Shown here: positions 12,551 to 24,441 of the stretch, piece by piece
How the letters are laid out: the number at the start of each line of letters is the position of its first letter
Position numbering within the stretch: the first letter of the stretch is position 1
Assembly (NCBI GenBank): GCA_030248295.1
Contig: JASANH010001337.1
Location: 62,001-126,000, forward strand
Reading direction: 5' to 3'
Length of the DNA stretch: 64,000 bases
Origin: Mesodorylaimus sp. YZB2_4
Lineage: Eukaryota; Nematoda; Enoplea; Dorylaimida; Dorylaimidae
Notes under the pieces: generated by a model
Database searches by the model: none
What the model was told of the DNA's origin: nothing
The model's input: the letters and a program-made list of their open reading frames with translations, nothing else
Position numbers and translations under genes: made by a program

Positions 12551-12883
12551 ATTACTATTTCTCGAATATGACATTGCATTTGTTGGTAGACTTTCATAAG
12601 CTATCCTAGGTATGTCGCCCTAAATTCCTTGATAGAAAGCGAGTCACGAGACGAGAAATCTTGGTACTATACTTAGTGTTATACTTTGATCGAGTCATCG
12701 CTGTTGTTTTTCCCGCATCCTTTCTGAAGGAAGCCAGCCACTATCTGTTTGGAAATGTGCACGCGGCACTATGCGAAATGAGGAGGGCAGGGCGTGTATA
12801 TTAAAAAAAAAAACAGGTTTATAGAGGATGGTGCATCCAGCTTTTCTGACGATTTCTGACATCTCGTACTGGACGACTCACCA

Positions 12884-12889
12884 AATAAA
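12884..12889 (+). promoter_or_regulatory. candidate poly(A) signal of NRF-6-like gene
   Basis: AATAAA lies about 330 nt after the TAG stop at 12550, with no earlier AATAAA. The distance is plausible for a 3' UTR. Confidence 0.4.
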
Positions 12890-13071
12890 ACTGAAGCCAC
12901 TCTTTCACTCGGCCAAAACTCTCTGGTCGATCTAATGCGGCCAACAGATGATGTTCACTCTCCAAAATGAAAATGTCCTTATTCACCTACTATGCAGCTG
13001 TTCTGAGCTTTGGAATCCGTGCTAGAAGTGTAGCTAGCATGTCAGGTGCAGCTAGCTAAGAGAAGAAGGAT

Positions 13072-13257
13072 TTGCGTGCCATGGGCTCACACCATAATTC
13101 AAAACAGCGGTGTTGCTTGAGGGTCGCTGTGTTGCTTCTGACGATTGCTGGGATAGTTCTCTCCATCAATGAGCTCCTCGCCGCTCTTGCCTCCAGCATG
13201 CTCGATCCTATTCATGTCGAAGCCGCGCTTATACGACCAGCACTTTTGTGTTCCTAG
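13072..13257 (+). CDS. hypothetical 61-aa protein with one hydrophobic segment
   Basis: The open frame begins MRAMGSHHNSKQ and has a strong hydrophobic stretch VAVLLLTIAGIVL (about residues 19-31), as in a signal anchor or single membrane helix. The base composition is less AT-rich than the following DNA. It lies between the NRF-6-like gene and the serpin on the same strand. I found no convincing donor to join it to another exon and recognise no family. It could be a small gene, a fragment of a longer one, or chance. Confidence 0.2.
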   Translation: MRAMGSHHNSKQRCCLRVAVLLLTIAGIVLSINELLAALASSMLDPIHVEAALIRPALLCS

Positions 13258-14044
13258 TATTTTAGTTTTTTTTTTAAGTATAGTTCCTAGTTTTGATATA
13301 AATAGTTGTTAATGCAAAAATTAACCTGGTTCATGGCGAAAAAGTATGAATGGGCCATCCGTGAAGGACGTCAAACACTACATTGTGGGTGTCAGAGTGC
13401 CGATGGCGAGGGGAGGGGGGCGGCAGGATGATTGCTCAGCTTACGTGCTTAGCGCACCCTATATTTCTAAGAAAATCTCTTATCAGGCAACAACAAAGTT
13501 AGCCCAGCCACTGCACTCCGACCAAATGCAAGGCGAGACTACTGTAGGTTGGCTGGACTCCCTCAGCGACGCATGCTTGAGTGGATTAAACTTTTCTACA
13601 ATCGATTCGTAAAGTCGTGGGGTCGATTCCCTATCGGATCGACTGGAAGGAGTGCGAGGCGGCTCGACAACCTGGCCAGGTGGGATGTCCCGAATGCAAA
13701 ATCGAAGAGGGTGCGTACTTCGGCATTCTGTAAACTTTCGTTTTGGTCGACCTGCAATCTCTACAATACAAATAAACACTATCGAGGCAGCACATCGTTG
13801 ACGAAACTTCGTTAAAGTCCTCTTTTGAGATCATCTAAAGTTCAGCCACGTACTTCTTGCATCTTCACAAGGGACTAGCAATAATGTGTAATGCGATGCA
13901 TGTACGCTCGCGACGACGTTATCCAATACAAAACACTTCCAGCGCCAATTCAAAAATGTGTAAAGTAACTATGACACACTATGGATATTTGACGAGCCAT
14001 GCCAGTCAGTACGTGCAGTATCTCAAGGCATTCTTTCGAAAAAC

Positions 14045-16293
14045 ATGCCGCCACCGCCGAAGCAGCCGAGCAAGAGAAGTTTCTTCGGCTTTTTCAAAAG
14101 GTTCACGAAGAAATCTCCTGCAAACAAGATGCCTGTTATGAAAAGAGGCCCTCGAAAACCGATGACCCACGGGCTTGGTCGAGAATGCGAATGCGCATAC
14201 AAAGCGGCGAAAACGATAGATAATTTGGCGATGAAATTTTACCGCGAGATTAACCGACCTGACGAAAATTGCGTCTTTTCGCCAGCCTCGATCGCCTTGG
14301 CATTGTCGCTAGTTGAACCAGGGGCCGGTGGAGAAACCAAGAAAGAAATCCATGTTTTACTCGATCCAGGCGGCCCCAGCGACTCGGACACGATGCACTC
14401 TTTCGAAGCCCTCCAGCGCAACTTGCAGATTCGCAGCACAAATTCGAACGTGTACATCAGCAACGGGCTGTTCTATTCCGACCAAATGTTCTAGGCCAAA
14501 GAATATTTGAAGAAAATCCGAAGTCTTGACGACGCTGCGATCAGCGCGCAGCCTTTCAGCACGGACCCCGAGGGGTCTCGAAATCGGATTAACGACTGGA
14601 TTTCGGAGGCAACGGCTGGCAAGATCCCCGAATTAGTGCAAGACGGCGATATCGGGGACGACACTGCGGGTTTTTTGGCTAATGCAGTGTACATGAAGTC
14701 TGCGTGGATGTATGAATTCACCGACACAGCGATTCTACCTTTCTATCGTTCTGGAAAAACTGAACTGGCGCAGAATGTAAGCTGCTAGTATTTTTCTAGA
14801 CTTTTCATTAGGATCATATGTGATCATTGTTTAGCACAAATACAACAGGGCCACTGATCAAATTTTTGGTACTGTATCTTTCGAAAAATATCCAGACAAA
14901 GGTATTCTTTCGTACATCTTCTATTTTAGCGGAGACGTGCATATTCCTTGCAAATTTTGTTTGCGAGCATCATTTAAAATTCATCTTTTCTTACCAGATA
15001 TATTTACCCTATAGTCATGGCCAGATGTAATCGAATAGCGGTTAACGTTCGGATTGGATCGGATGTATGAAAAAAACCACCCAAAACTTTAAATGGGATC
15101 ATCCGATCCGAAATTCTAAGGCAATAGTTTTTGCAATAACTGCTAACAAAAATCTCACTATTGCGAAATTTTTTTCCAACCACTCTAGTCTAATGAGAGA
15201 GGAGGTCAAAATCCCGCATTGATGCATCCGTTTTTGTGCAAGTGATTTGAATTACAAGTCAGCGTCGTATTATTTGAGGCCAGAGAAAACATTAATGGCT
15301 CTGATTTTGCGAATAGTTTAGAGTCGGACGACGGAAATATTTGTGAAAAGTGGAAGTGTAGTGGAAACATACGTTTTTATTGGAAAACTTGAAGTTACGC
15401 TTACAGAAGTTGATGAGCAGCATAGATCTTCTTTACTTTATCAGATTGAAAAGTGCGGTAGATATATGATGAGCAGTGTGGCAAAGCCCTGAGATTGGCG
15501 CTGCTTGTGCCTTAGCATCATGTTCATAAATGCTGTGTGTTCATCAAGTGGCCTTCCGAACTAATTTGATGCGTTATTGACCCCCAAAAAGCAACATTTC
15601 ATGTGATTCGATCCGATCCAACAAACCCCTTCTGATCCAGGTCTGACTCTACAGCCACAATATATTTTGTTACAGGTGACTTTCATGTTGCAAACGGGTG
15701 ACTACCGGTTTGTCGAGAAGGACAACTACAGTATGATCGAGCTAGTATATGACAGTTATCCAGAACTCATGAGCCTGTTCATTCTATTGCCCAAGGAGCG
15801 GGATGGCATTGGCCAGTTGGAACAGACGTTGACTGGAGAAGAGCTGATCTCACTTTTTAAAAATCGCCATGTGCACCGAATCGATTTAAAATTTCCAAAA
15901 TTCACAATGCGGTGCACGACGGACCTGAAACCAATCTTTCGCAAACTGGGCGTGAAGAAAATGTTCGAGCCATATGTTGCCGATTTGAGTCACATGTTCG
16001 AGCGGACGGGTCGGGCTGGATTGTGCATTTCGAAGGCTAAGCACGAAACTTTTATCAAAGTATGGCTTTTGCACGTGTCAGCTAGACCTGCATTCACCCT
16101 AACTGAGTTTTAGGTGGACGAAAAAGGAACGGAAGCAGCCGCTGTGACAGGTTCACTCGCCACTCTGCAAGCACTTGTTGTGTGCCCGCCCCCTTTCCCA
16201 TTTGTGGTCGATCATCCATTCATATACGCAATCGTCCATAACACAACAGCCACTGGTTTATTCATGGGAAAAGTGAATTCAGTGGAGCAATAA
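14045..16293 (+). CDS. serpin with one in-frame TAG (possible pseudogene)
   Basis: Three exons, 14045-14776, 15676-16059 and 16114-16293, join in phase 0 to 432 codons, a normal serpin length. Core motifs are VFSPASIALALSLV (helix B region), SNGLFYSDQMF, RINDWISEATAGKIPEL, LANAVYMKSAW, SLFILLPKERDG and the hinge DEKGTEAAAVTG followed by a loop and LFMGKV. The hinge has P15 Gly, P14 Thr and small residues at P12-P10, as in inhibitory serpins that trap proteases by loop insertion. The N-terminus has no signal peptide and is rich in Pro, Lys and Phe, so the protein is intracellular or a signal exon is missed. Codon 150 is TAG (14492-14494), with the serpin frame unbroken on both sides. A 45-nt intron ending in this ttctag is formally possible but would remove a conserved core strand. 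CAG to TAG mutation, a sequencing error or readthrough remain open. Confidence 0.85.
14492..14494 (+). other. in-frame TAG inside serpin
   Basis: The codon sits between DQMF and AKEYLKKI in the same reading frame. Serpin homology resumes immediately, so the break is a single codon and not a frameshift or deletion. Confidence 0.85.
15040..15650. repeat. repeat with GGATCGGAT ends inside serpin intron 1
   Basis: The 899-nt first intron of the serpin carries TTGGATCGGAT near 15055, the inverse ATCCGATCCGAA near 15102 and CGATCCGATCC near 15611. Similar strings occur at 58190-58240. This looks like a small inverted-end element, but exact ends and a target duplication were not found. Confidence 0.4.
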
Positions 16294-18260
16294 GGCGAAG
16301 CGGCGAGCGCTTCGAGTTTCCAGGATGCGACTCCGCACCTTCAAGGCACTGAAAACCTTGGAGTTTTGAAAATTGCGTAAATCAGGCGTAGCTTAAGGAT
16401 TTCTGCTGCGATCATAAATGTCATAAAAACATCGGCTTTTCTTTCATGTTTTTGTCAAAGCAGGTTTTTAAAAGCATCGAAACACTGTGGTTACAGTAAC
16501 GAGATCCAACTTGCTTCGATAAATGCGATTTTTAACGGTGTTTTTTGTTGGCAGATGAAAATATCAACACCATTGCACTGTCTATGTACGCGCTGTAAAC
16601 TGTGTACCGACACTACAGTGGACAGATCGTTTTTTAGATCTAGCCAATTGGCAATCCTATGTTATGAGAAAGATGGCAAAACACAAATTCCTGTTCTGTT
16701 CTTCACTGTCATACTGGTATAAAACTCTTGAGGGTGCCTCTTGTTCGACATGGGGTTGATCATAGCACGCATTCTCGTTTCTATCAGTTTCTTAGTAAGC
16801 CCTTGCAATGACCCTTCATAAAGTATCAGCTATTTCTCTGCAAGGTATAAGCAAAATTACGAGTATTATGCATGCGTAGGAAGAACAGAACCGAATCCTC
16901 ACAAAGTCTTTGGGATTGTGCACTGTTTAGACCCCCGCCTTCGTTTTCTTCTAAACCGACCCCCGCCTTCGTCTGGTACAACAAAACTCAACAATAGTTC
17001 TCCTTTACGAGGGTGATATGAGTCGAAATGACCGCGATAAATCAGATCCTACTTCGAGCTACAGTAAAGCAGTGCCGCTACTAAGATAGGTTGACTACAA
17101 ACCAAAGCTGTCGTACAAGGCACGATCAATTTCCCAAGCAAGACTCATTCTTTCCTGGAAGTCACAAGCAGGTTTCAACGTGGTTCATCGCCTTATAAGC
17201 CAGCTGTTTTATCCACTTTGAAGTCACCGTCTTTTCTGCCCAAGATTTCATTCCGAATTCTCCAAGATGGCGTCGGCTTATTGCCATCATCGATCAGCTG
17301 CCAGTACTACGCCGACTTTATGCGGTCTCTGATAGCGATGAATCTGACAGGAGTGAACAGCACGAGCGGGTAGAACTCATATGAAAAACGTACACTCTGT
17401 CACTGGTGGCCAAGCCATGTCCATTGCAACTTCCAACAGGGACTTGACTCGATTTATGAAATTCACTTGCAGTTGGGTCTCCATATTGTCGATCGTATTC
17501 TGATGATGGGAATCCGATAACTTCTTACAAACACATTTCGCTTTGGTCATGGCTAACGTGGCTCCTGTGTCCCACGTCGCGATGGCTGCTGATATGAAAC
17601 AAGCTGCCAGAGATACTTAGTTGAGAACGGATCGACGTTAATCTTTTGATGTGAATGGCATTAAATTTGTGCTAGTACTATTTAGCAGTTAATGAGCCCT
17701 TTAGCCACACACTTAAGCCTTCATGCTTAGAACCTATCGCGCGGAGCTGGCCTCAGCAACGCATATATTCCTCGACTGTCTGACACCGAAATTGAAGTCT
17801 TCCCGACATGCATTACTTTACTGGACATTATTTTGTGATGAAATAATACGTATATCAGTAATTAATAGTACATATTCACTGATCACGATAACGACTTTAT
17901 GAGAGCACCAACTAGCAGTTGGGACGGAAGTTGTAGTTTATGCGGTCTACTAGCAAGAATTAGACTGGGAACGTATTTTTAGTGCTTTTTCAAAAGAAAC
18001 CGAGGATTTATACAAAACTACTCGTACATTGATAGTATAGGTCAAAGACGAACAAAGTGTACGCTGATAAGGCACATAATATTTTGTCTCAGCAATATTT
18101 AGGGCTAGGAACAATAACATGCGTCATAAAGGTCGAATATCATATTAATCTATTCACCAGGACACTGCCAACTGAACCGTGACATAGCTGTGTTATATTT
18201 TATAATAACGTGTATATCATAGCCATATTCTTTGGTCCACCCTTTCCAATAGCTAGAAAA
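16294..18260. other. intergenic, mostly unrecognised
   Basis: The first 200 bases are serpin 3' flank shared with 2625-2830. The rest holds no gene I recognise, apart from the weak minus-strand candidate at 17378-17594. Confidence 0.4.
17378..17594 (-). CDS. possible minus-strand coding remnant
   Basis: An open frame about 70 codons long follows an acceptor-like tttcatatcag on the minus strand. It includes ATWDTGATLAMTKAKC and NMETQLQVNFINRVK and ends at TGA (17378-17380). WDTGAT resembles the catalytic motif of retropepsins, but the usual flanking features are not evident. A donor-like gtacgt occurs before the stop. It may be a transposon remnant, an isolated exon or chance. Confidence 0.2.
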
Positions 18261-18263
18261 GGT

Positions 18264-18350
18264 TGGCGTGAATCATTCCGCGTAAAATGTGTCCCTTCAC
18301 CCTCGAGTGCGCATAAGCGTTTGGTGATGTGGTAAAACATGAGCATGATG
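18264..18350 (+). mobile_element. SINE-A, truncated copy (tail only)
   Basis: The string from gtaaaatgtgtcccttcacc through cgagtgcgcataagcgtttg matches the tail of the SINE at 21258-21420 almost exactly. The tRNA-like head is missing, a normal 5' truncation. Confidence 0.65.
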
Positions 18351-18724
18351 ATGAACATGGCGTGAGTCTGTTGCCCTTATTCGATTTCGCTCTCTAACTG
18401 GCGCGATCAAGCGGATCAGGCTTTTAATATACGTAATTAATTTTTGATGTATATTACATAGCTATACATAATATATAATAGGTCACGGAGACTAAACATT
18501 TGTGTAATCTTTAGCTTGGAAAACCCTTGAAAAATTATCTTCTGCCAATATACTTGTAAGTATTATCTTGTAATAGCAAAAAGCATGAGAGCCAATCGAT
18601 AGCAGAGTCAAAAAGTCTAAGACTATTTACTTTACAAGCCCCAGCTTACATTTAGAGCGCACATGAAGCTGGTTATGACGGCCTCGATGATCCTTTAGCT
18701 AGCTAATTCAGAGCCTTTTTTCAG

Positions 18725-18746
18725 GTCCCAGTTAAAAATTTTATCC
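18725..18746 (+). promoter_or_regulatory. 5' UTR splice acceptor and leader of GPCR 1
   Basis: A pyrimidine tract and AG at 18723-18724 precede a 22-nt leader to the ATG. The same arrangement precedes the other two receptors (24-nt leaders after AG at 24416-24417 and 29287-29288, starting GTCGA and continuing with a GAAAGTG-like string). This suggests an untranslated first exon upstream in each gene. Confidence 0.55.
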
Positions 18747-19874
18747 ATGGCTCCATCAAACATATCAGCTCTTCAGTGGTTCTCGTTTCAACCACACGAT
18801 ATTTCGATGATCAATGATTCAGATAATTGTTGGCCATGGCAGGAAGTTTCGAAATCTGATTGGCTTTGGATCGCCCTCACTGTATCAAAAGTGGAATCTA
18901 TTTTTGGACAACTAAGTCATATTGGATATTTATGTATCCCTCCACTCGGGGTCGTCGGATGCGTTCTCTGCCTAGCATCTCTTTGGCGTAAGGCTTTTAT
19001 AGCAAAAGAGCGCTTTTACGTTTGGATGTTTGTCATTTCAATTCTTGAACTGATCTATAATGTTTTATTCTTATTTTACGCCCACATTAGGGGAGATCTC
19101 TACCCGAATGTGTACCAGCACAGTTATACGGGGATGAAGGCCATGCTTGCCATAAACCGGTCTTTATATGCTCTGGACTTGGGGGTAGACTTATTCATTG
19201 TCATTTTGACATTCGAAAGATTTGTAGCTCTTTGTTACCCTTCAAAAACTTTTTATAAAAACAAGTGGCTCACACTTTTTTTGGTCACATTGACTGTAGT
19301 CATTGTGTTTTTAAGATGCTCTGTTTCCATGATATCAAATCAGATTATCCAAGTTCCAAATGATCGTGGCGACAGAGTGTACGCAATCGGGTTAACTGAT
19401 TTCGCGAAAAGTCCAACCATTCAAAATTCTTTTTCCATTAGCATTGTAATAATCAGATCGATCCTGTTTTCATCAACTTTCTTTTTTTCCTTGAGAATCG
19501 CCCTTGTCATTATTAAACGACGCCGCGCCCGCGTCCATAACAGTGCTTCACCGCAGCAGCAACAGGCGGTGGAAGAACAATCTGCAGACATGCTTAAGCT
19601 CTTGGGAGTTTTAGTTTTTCTATTTTTATTGTCCCAAATTTCTATCACTATTTACTTTATCTTATGTCTGCTCAAGGAGGACCAAGAAAAAAGAGTCAAA
19701 CTTGATGGCAGAAAAAATGAAATTTTCGGGTTCGTGGGCACATTGGTGGTTTTTGCTGTTGATATTTGGCTCACAGTTTTAGCTGGGCTGTTAACAAGAA
19801 GCGCAAATTTCTTTCTGTATTATTTTTTCAGTCTTTCGTTCCGACAAGAGGTAAAACGTGTATTCGGCGGGTGA
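18747..19874 (+). CDS. rhodopsin-like GPCR, tandem paralogue 1
   Basis: An intronless 375-aa receptor with seven hydrophobic segments: about 57-80, 91-112, 135-157, 173-192, 228-256, 282-309 and 330-361. Class-A landmarks are FERFVALCYPSK at the end of TM3 (ERF in place of DRY), a basic third loop (IIKRRRARV) with a QQQQ run, and SANFFLYYFF in TM7 in place of NPxxY. The N-terminus has an NIS glycosylation site. The style is that of invertebrate peptide or orphan receptors (FMRFamide-receptor-like); the ligand cannot be told. I see no Cys at the start of TM3 or in the second extracellular loop, so the usual disulfide seems absent. It is most similar to the receptors at 24442 and 29313, which have the same length. 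Confidence 0.9.
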   Translation: MAPSNISALQWFSFQPHDISMINDSDNCWPWQEVSKSDWLWIALTVSKVESIFGQLSHIGYLCIPPLGVVGCVLCLASLWRKAFIAKERFYVWMFVISILELIYNVLFLFYAHIRGDLYPNVYQHSYTGMKAMLAINRSLYALDLGVDLFIVILTFERFVALCYPSKTFYKNKWLTLFLVTLTVVIVFLRCSVSMISNQIIQVPNDRGDRVYAIGLTDFAKSPTIQNSFSISIVIIRSILFSSTFFFSLRIALVIIKRRRARVHNSASPQQQQAVEEQSADMLKLLGVLVFLFLLSQISITIYFILCLLKEDQEKRVKLDGRKNEIFGFVGTLVVFAVDIWLTVLAGLLTRSANFFLYYFFSLSFRQEVKRVFGG

Positions 19875-21150
19875 AAAAAAAGAACATATCAGTCTTTCTT
19901 CAAAAATCACAATTTTAGAAAACACATGACGATTTTAAATTTTTTTTGGAAGCATAAGTAGCACTCAATGAATGAAGATTGTCCTCGCCTGTACGTTACT
20001 AAATACAAGACAGTTTGTCGGGTGCGTACTCAAACACTTTGCCAGAACATAGTTGAACATTGGACAAATAGTTTCGAGAGAGAAATTTTTAAGACTTAAA
20101 AATCTCTGCGAGACACGCTAAAACTTGGGGGAAATCGAAATATTGCCCTGCTCATACAGTTCGTAGCTTTCTTTTTTCAATGCTGCACTTTTTCAGCGTT
20201 AATTTTTCAGTAAAGCGCCAGTGCTTACTTTCTTTCGTTCGAAATTTTACCATGTATGCCTTCAGTGAGTTCGTATGTAATGTCATTTGAACTTTGACAG
20301 GAATCTGTAGGAGGACATGTTTTCGTGTTTCCAAGGTGTACATACGTGTAATGTTATTATTTTGTAAATGAAGTTTTCGCGGGGCTGCTCACATGCGCGG
20401 CGGAAGGAGGCTTCGAAGAGGATATTTCACTCTTTGGACCAGCATTAGGCCAGAGTAAGGAGTTTTGTGTGTAACGATCCGAATTGCGTTGTCATGGTTT
20501 TATTTAGAAAAATGTGCTTTTCACGGCGGCTGCTTGCGTATTAGCTCCGAGGGCCCAGTTGCAAGTACAAGAAACATCAGCATTATACAATACAGTATGT
20601 CATACAGTGCATTTTGCTGTGAAAGTTAAGTGGATGGCTACGATTCAGAATTTGCCCCATAAAATCCGAATTCGAATCAAATTTAGTATTACTAGGATTA
20701 GAATACTTTCGAAAAACATAATTTCCATTGTGATCGAACCTAACGCGTGCACCAAAAACATCATGAGGTGAAAAGCTGAAGGTCAAATTGAATCGTGTTC
20801 AAAATTTCGCTTCCGGTTTTCGTTTCTTAATCAGAGGGAAATTTGCTCATTCGAATTTCACTTTCGGTTTTGAGGATGTGAAAACGAAAGCGTAATCACC
20901 CCATGTCCATTTAGCATTTGCACACGCTCGTGCACGCGGAAGTTCAACTACGTTGCTGTATATGTTATAAATCTTTTCCCCCTTTCTTTGGTCTGACACA
21001 TTTTCCTCCAAAAGTAGATGGGAAGAGGATAGAATCTAACTTCTGAGGCGACGGCGGAAGGGAGTGGTAGTCGTGGTATGCATATACTGTGCGGATAATC
21101 CGCTAAAAAAAAGCCTAACTTTCCAAGATTAGAAATATTATTTTCAGAAA
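19875..21150. other. intergenic, no gene recognised
   Basis: AT-rich spacer without a recognisable exon or element. Confidence 0.4.
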
Positions 21151-21154
21151 AGCT

Positions 21155-21855
21155 TGTTACGACAGACTCGAAACTTTTAGACCAGCCAATGCACACGGTG
21201 GATAACAAGAGCTTACGATGGCTGTTCTACTCGGCCGCTACAACCACGGTCGATTGGGAAATCGTGGCCTGGTGGGTTAGGCGTCTGCCTCTCACGCCAG
21301 GTGCGCAGTTACGGGCGAGTGTTCGCCGGGCCAGTAAATCATTTCGTGTAAAATGTGTCCCTTCACCCTCGAGTGCGCATAAGCGTTTGGTCATGTGGTA
21401 AAAAATGAGCATGAACATGAGAACGTGAGCATGAGCTCTTTTTTCAAGAGTATCAGCAGCATGACTGATTGTGGGCAACGAGCAGACGGTTATTGAAATA
21501 TCCAGCTCCTGAGGTTTAGGCCATCTAATCGTAAGCCATGCCACTTTACTTGCAGCTGCGGGGCATCAATCTGGAGGCGAGAGTGGACCTGTGGCTAAAG
21601 CATACTCGGGTTGCTCTTGTGACACACCACAGCTGGTATCCTTTGGGGGGAGCCTGTATATACAGCAGCAGCACACAGGCAATGTGACTTTGGTGCTGAT
21701 ATTGGCAAGCATCTGTGTGCGAGTGATTACACATTGTGTCCAGTGCGAAGCTTGTGAGGCCTCTCTTTGTGCTGCCGGGTAGACCAGCCATTCTAAGCCC
21801 TAGTTGTCCACTGTGTGCTTTGGCTGGTCTAAAAGTTTCGAGTCTCTCATAACAG
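21155..21855. mobile_element. DNA element with about 45-bp inverted ends, carrying SINE-A
   Basis: The left end contains GACTCGAAACTTTTAGACCA at 21165 and the right end its reverse complement up to 21844. Similarity runs through ...GCCAATGCACACGGTGGA on one side and ...GCCAAAGCACACAGTGGA on the other, and outward into TTGTTA/CTGTTA. It is about 0.7 kb with no transposase frame. The SINE-A copy at 21258-21420 sits inside. Confidence 0.65.
21258..21420 (+). mobile_element. SINE-A, tRNA-like head and tail
   Basis: The head reads gtggcctggtgggttaggcg (A-box-like) and a decayed B box follows (gtgttcgccgg). The tail contains cctcgagtgcgcataagcg. It matches the copies at 18264-18350 and 44269-44440. 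Confidence 0.65.
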
Positions 21856-24417
21856 ACTGTTTTAAAAATAAGACTGCTTTTCGTTTTTGTTTCAAACTAG
21901 TTTCGACCAAAATGCCACAGGCTCATCCGTTTATCAGCTGAGAAAATTGGGTGACTACAGTGAGGGGAAATATAAGATCTAGTTCATGCGCCATGATAAT
22001 GATACCTGTTTCTAGTGTACATATTCTTGCTGCTACCTTTGCCCTGTTAGGCGTAAGTCAATATCGGGTACAAGTCATGCTGACTGGTTCCTTTGTTAGC
22101 TAGTGTTTTGTGGGTTGCACTGATAAGCTGATGCCGGTATTCTAGTTATTCGCATCTGTGTGCCTCGTAGGTGCAGTCGATTAAGCCATATTGATCCTTA
22201 TTTGTTGTGAGACATAACGTCTTACACTGCCATGAACCTTCTTCCAAACCTATGAAAAACAAAAACCTCCAACGGAACGTGAAACCTCACGCCTTGTCAG
22301 GTCCACCTAACTTAATGACTATTTCATAGTCAGAAACGCTCCTAGTGAAATGCACAGATCTTTTAAACGTGTAAATAGATACACAGGCGGAAGCGGGAAA
22401 ATTATTTCTTTCATGCTTCTATTATACCTAATACCTTATCTCTGATTGGGCAGCAAAATCAAAGACCACCCACATATTCCTTGCTCACAATAAAGTAGTG
22501 GAGTAGTGGATAGTCACAATAAAGTAATAAAGCCCTAGAAGAAAAACAAAAACGAAAAATTCTAATGGAGTGAAGTCGAACCAGGAGCCTCGCGGTTGCG
22601 AAACAAATAAGCTCGAAGTGACAGTTCCACGAAAGGGGGAGGATTATGCAAGGGTGCAAATGAACCCCTTTCCCAGAAAGCTTGTCAAAGTTCACCTATA
22701 CACACACATTTTGCTGTTGTGCCATCTCGCCATCTTATTATTATTAAACTCCTGAAATTTATATAAATTTTGACCTTTTTTAATGAGCGCTCCCTCCCCA
22801 CCTCGAGTCCTGCGCACGCCCTTGGGTAAGCCACTCTCTGCCGCGATTTACTCTGCTCTGCCAAAGAGATACTGATTTCGCAAAAAGGCGAGCAGACACA
22901 TTTAAAAAATGGACAATCTATCAAAGGCCTAGCTGATCTGAAAAAGACTAGGTCTTCTATTTCCTCAGAGCACTCCCTCCGGAGCTAAAACGACATACTC
23001 AGGTCCTTCAACTTTCATCAAGTCAATTTTGGATGTATATATATCAACAATGTAACTCCACATCAAATAAAACATGTCCTACCCATGGAAACGCTTTCTC
23101 CACATCTATTTGTATTTTTCCACATATTGGACTGACAAATTATTCTGGTATATTAAACCTATCTTTGTGAGAGCCCGCTTTCAGCCAATCAATGGCACCA
23201 GTAAATCCAGTGCCTGACGAGCGACAGATAAAAAAAGCCAAAAAAAGAGTATTTTCTAAATGACTTTTCGGAAATTGAAGCTTCAAAAAAAGAAAGCCAA
23301 ATGGTAGAGTTATGTGATTTGGTCCTTGTCCTCCGTATCCGCGCACGGATCACACAAAGCCCGGCTTACCTGTTATAAGAATTCATACGCGGGAGATTCA
23401 AATGAAGAACGTTCCAGAAACTGTGAAATGGCCTATTGATGCGTATCAGTATGCTGCACAATAGTAGATATAATCGTTCTCAAAGATAGAAAAGCACTAA
23501 ATGTTAACATTTGTTCAAAGAAAATGGTAGAAAAGAGGATAAAACATGCAAGACGCTGATTGAAATATATATATTTCATCAGGTATGCAAGAATGAGGCT
23601 GGAAAATATTGCTTTAAACTTAGCTTTAATTTTGCATGCCGTGTCGAATGTCCTTTTTTCTCGCGCACTACACAATTATCTATCTGGTGTTTAGCCGAAG
23701 CTGTCGATTCACGGCAGGAAACATTTTCTTGCTTATTTTCCGGGTAATTTTTTTTGATGCGTTGTCGATGTTCGCTCTTTTATTGCCACTTCTAATTGAG
23801 CACAAAGTCCCAGGTCTGATGTATATCTTTTTCTTAACAAGCCCCAATGCGCGCCCCGCAAGAGAATTCAGGAACATCTTTTTATATATTTTTTAATTCC
23901 AAGCCTGGGTGTGATCACTGTTGTAGCTTTTAGCATTTCTGAACACACGTATATGTCAGAAAAGATTGTAAAGATTGAATGAGTTTCTGGAAACTTCTTT
24001 CGAACCTCAGATAAATATACCTCATTGTCAAGCCATCTGAGATAAGACATTGATTGGAATTCACACCTTTTACTATTAGCCCCGAGTAAAAAGTGAAATC
24101 TGTGACGAAAATTTCTGCACCTAACGGACAAAAATTGACGCAAATGAAGACACACGAGACCTTTTTTGTGTTATTGGAGTGAATAAAATACAGTAATAAT
24201 CTTAGATATATGAGCGCTCTCTGTTACTGCCTGGTTATAAAGGCTGTAATCGTAGTAGCCAACATATTCCTCGAAAAAATATTATGCAAGATCAACAACT
24301 GGATTGCTATAGATCTTGATGATCAGCTTTTTAGAAGGGATTGATATAGTTGGTAGATCAAATGTCCGAATCGACGCATTTTTAGTATAACAATCTTCGC
24401 TCGGTCATGTTTTTTAG
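21856..24417. other. intergenic, repeats, no gene recognised
   Basis: Apart from the repeat at 23529-23644 I recognise nothing. The open frames at 23511-23896 are low-complexity hydrophobic translations of AT-rich DNA. Confidence 0.4.
23529..23644 (+). repeat. direct repeat downstream of GPCR 1
   Basis: The string from aaaagaggataaaacatgc through tcaggtatgcaagaatgagg to attttgcatgccg recurs with few changes at about 26468-26574, downstream of GPCR 2. It is either a relic of the tandem duplication block or a dispersed repeat. Confidence 0.6.
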
Positions 24418-24441
24418 GTCGAGCATCTGAAAAGTGTTATT

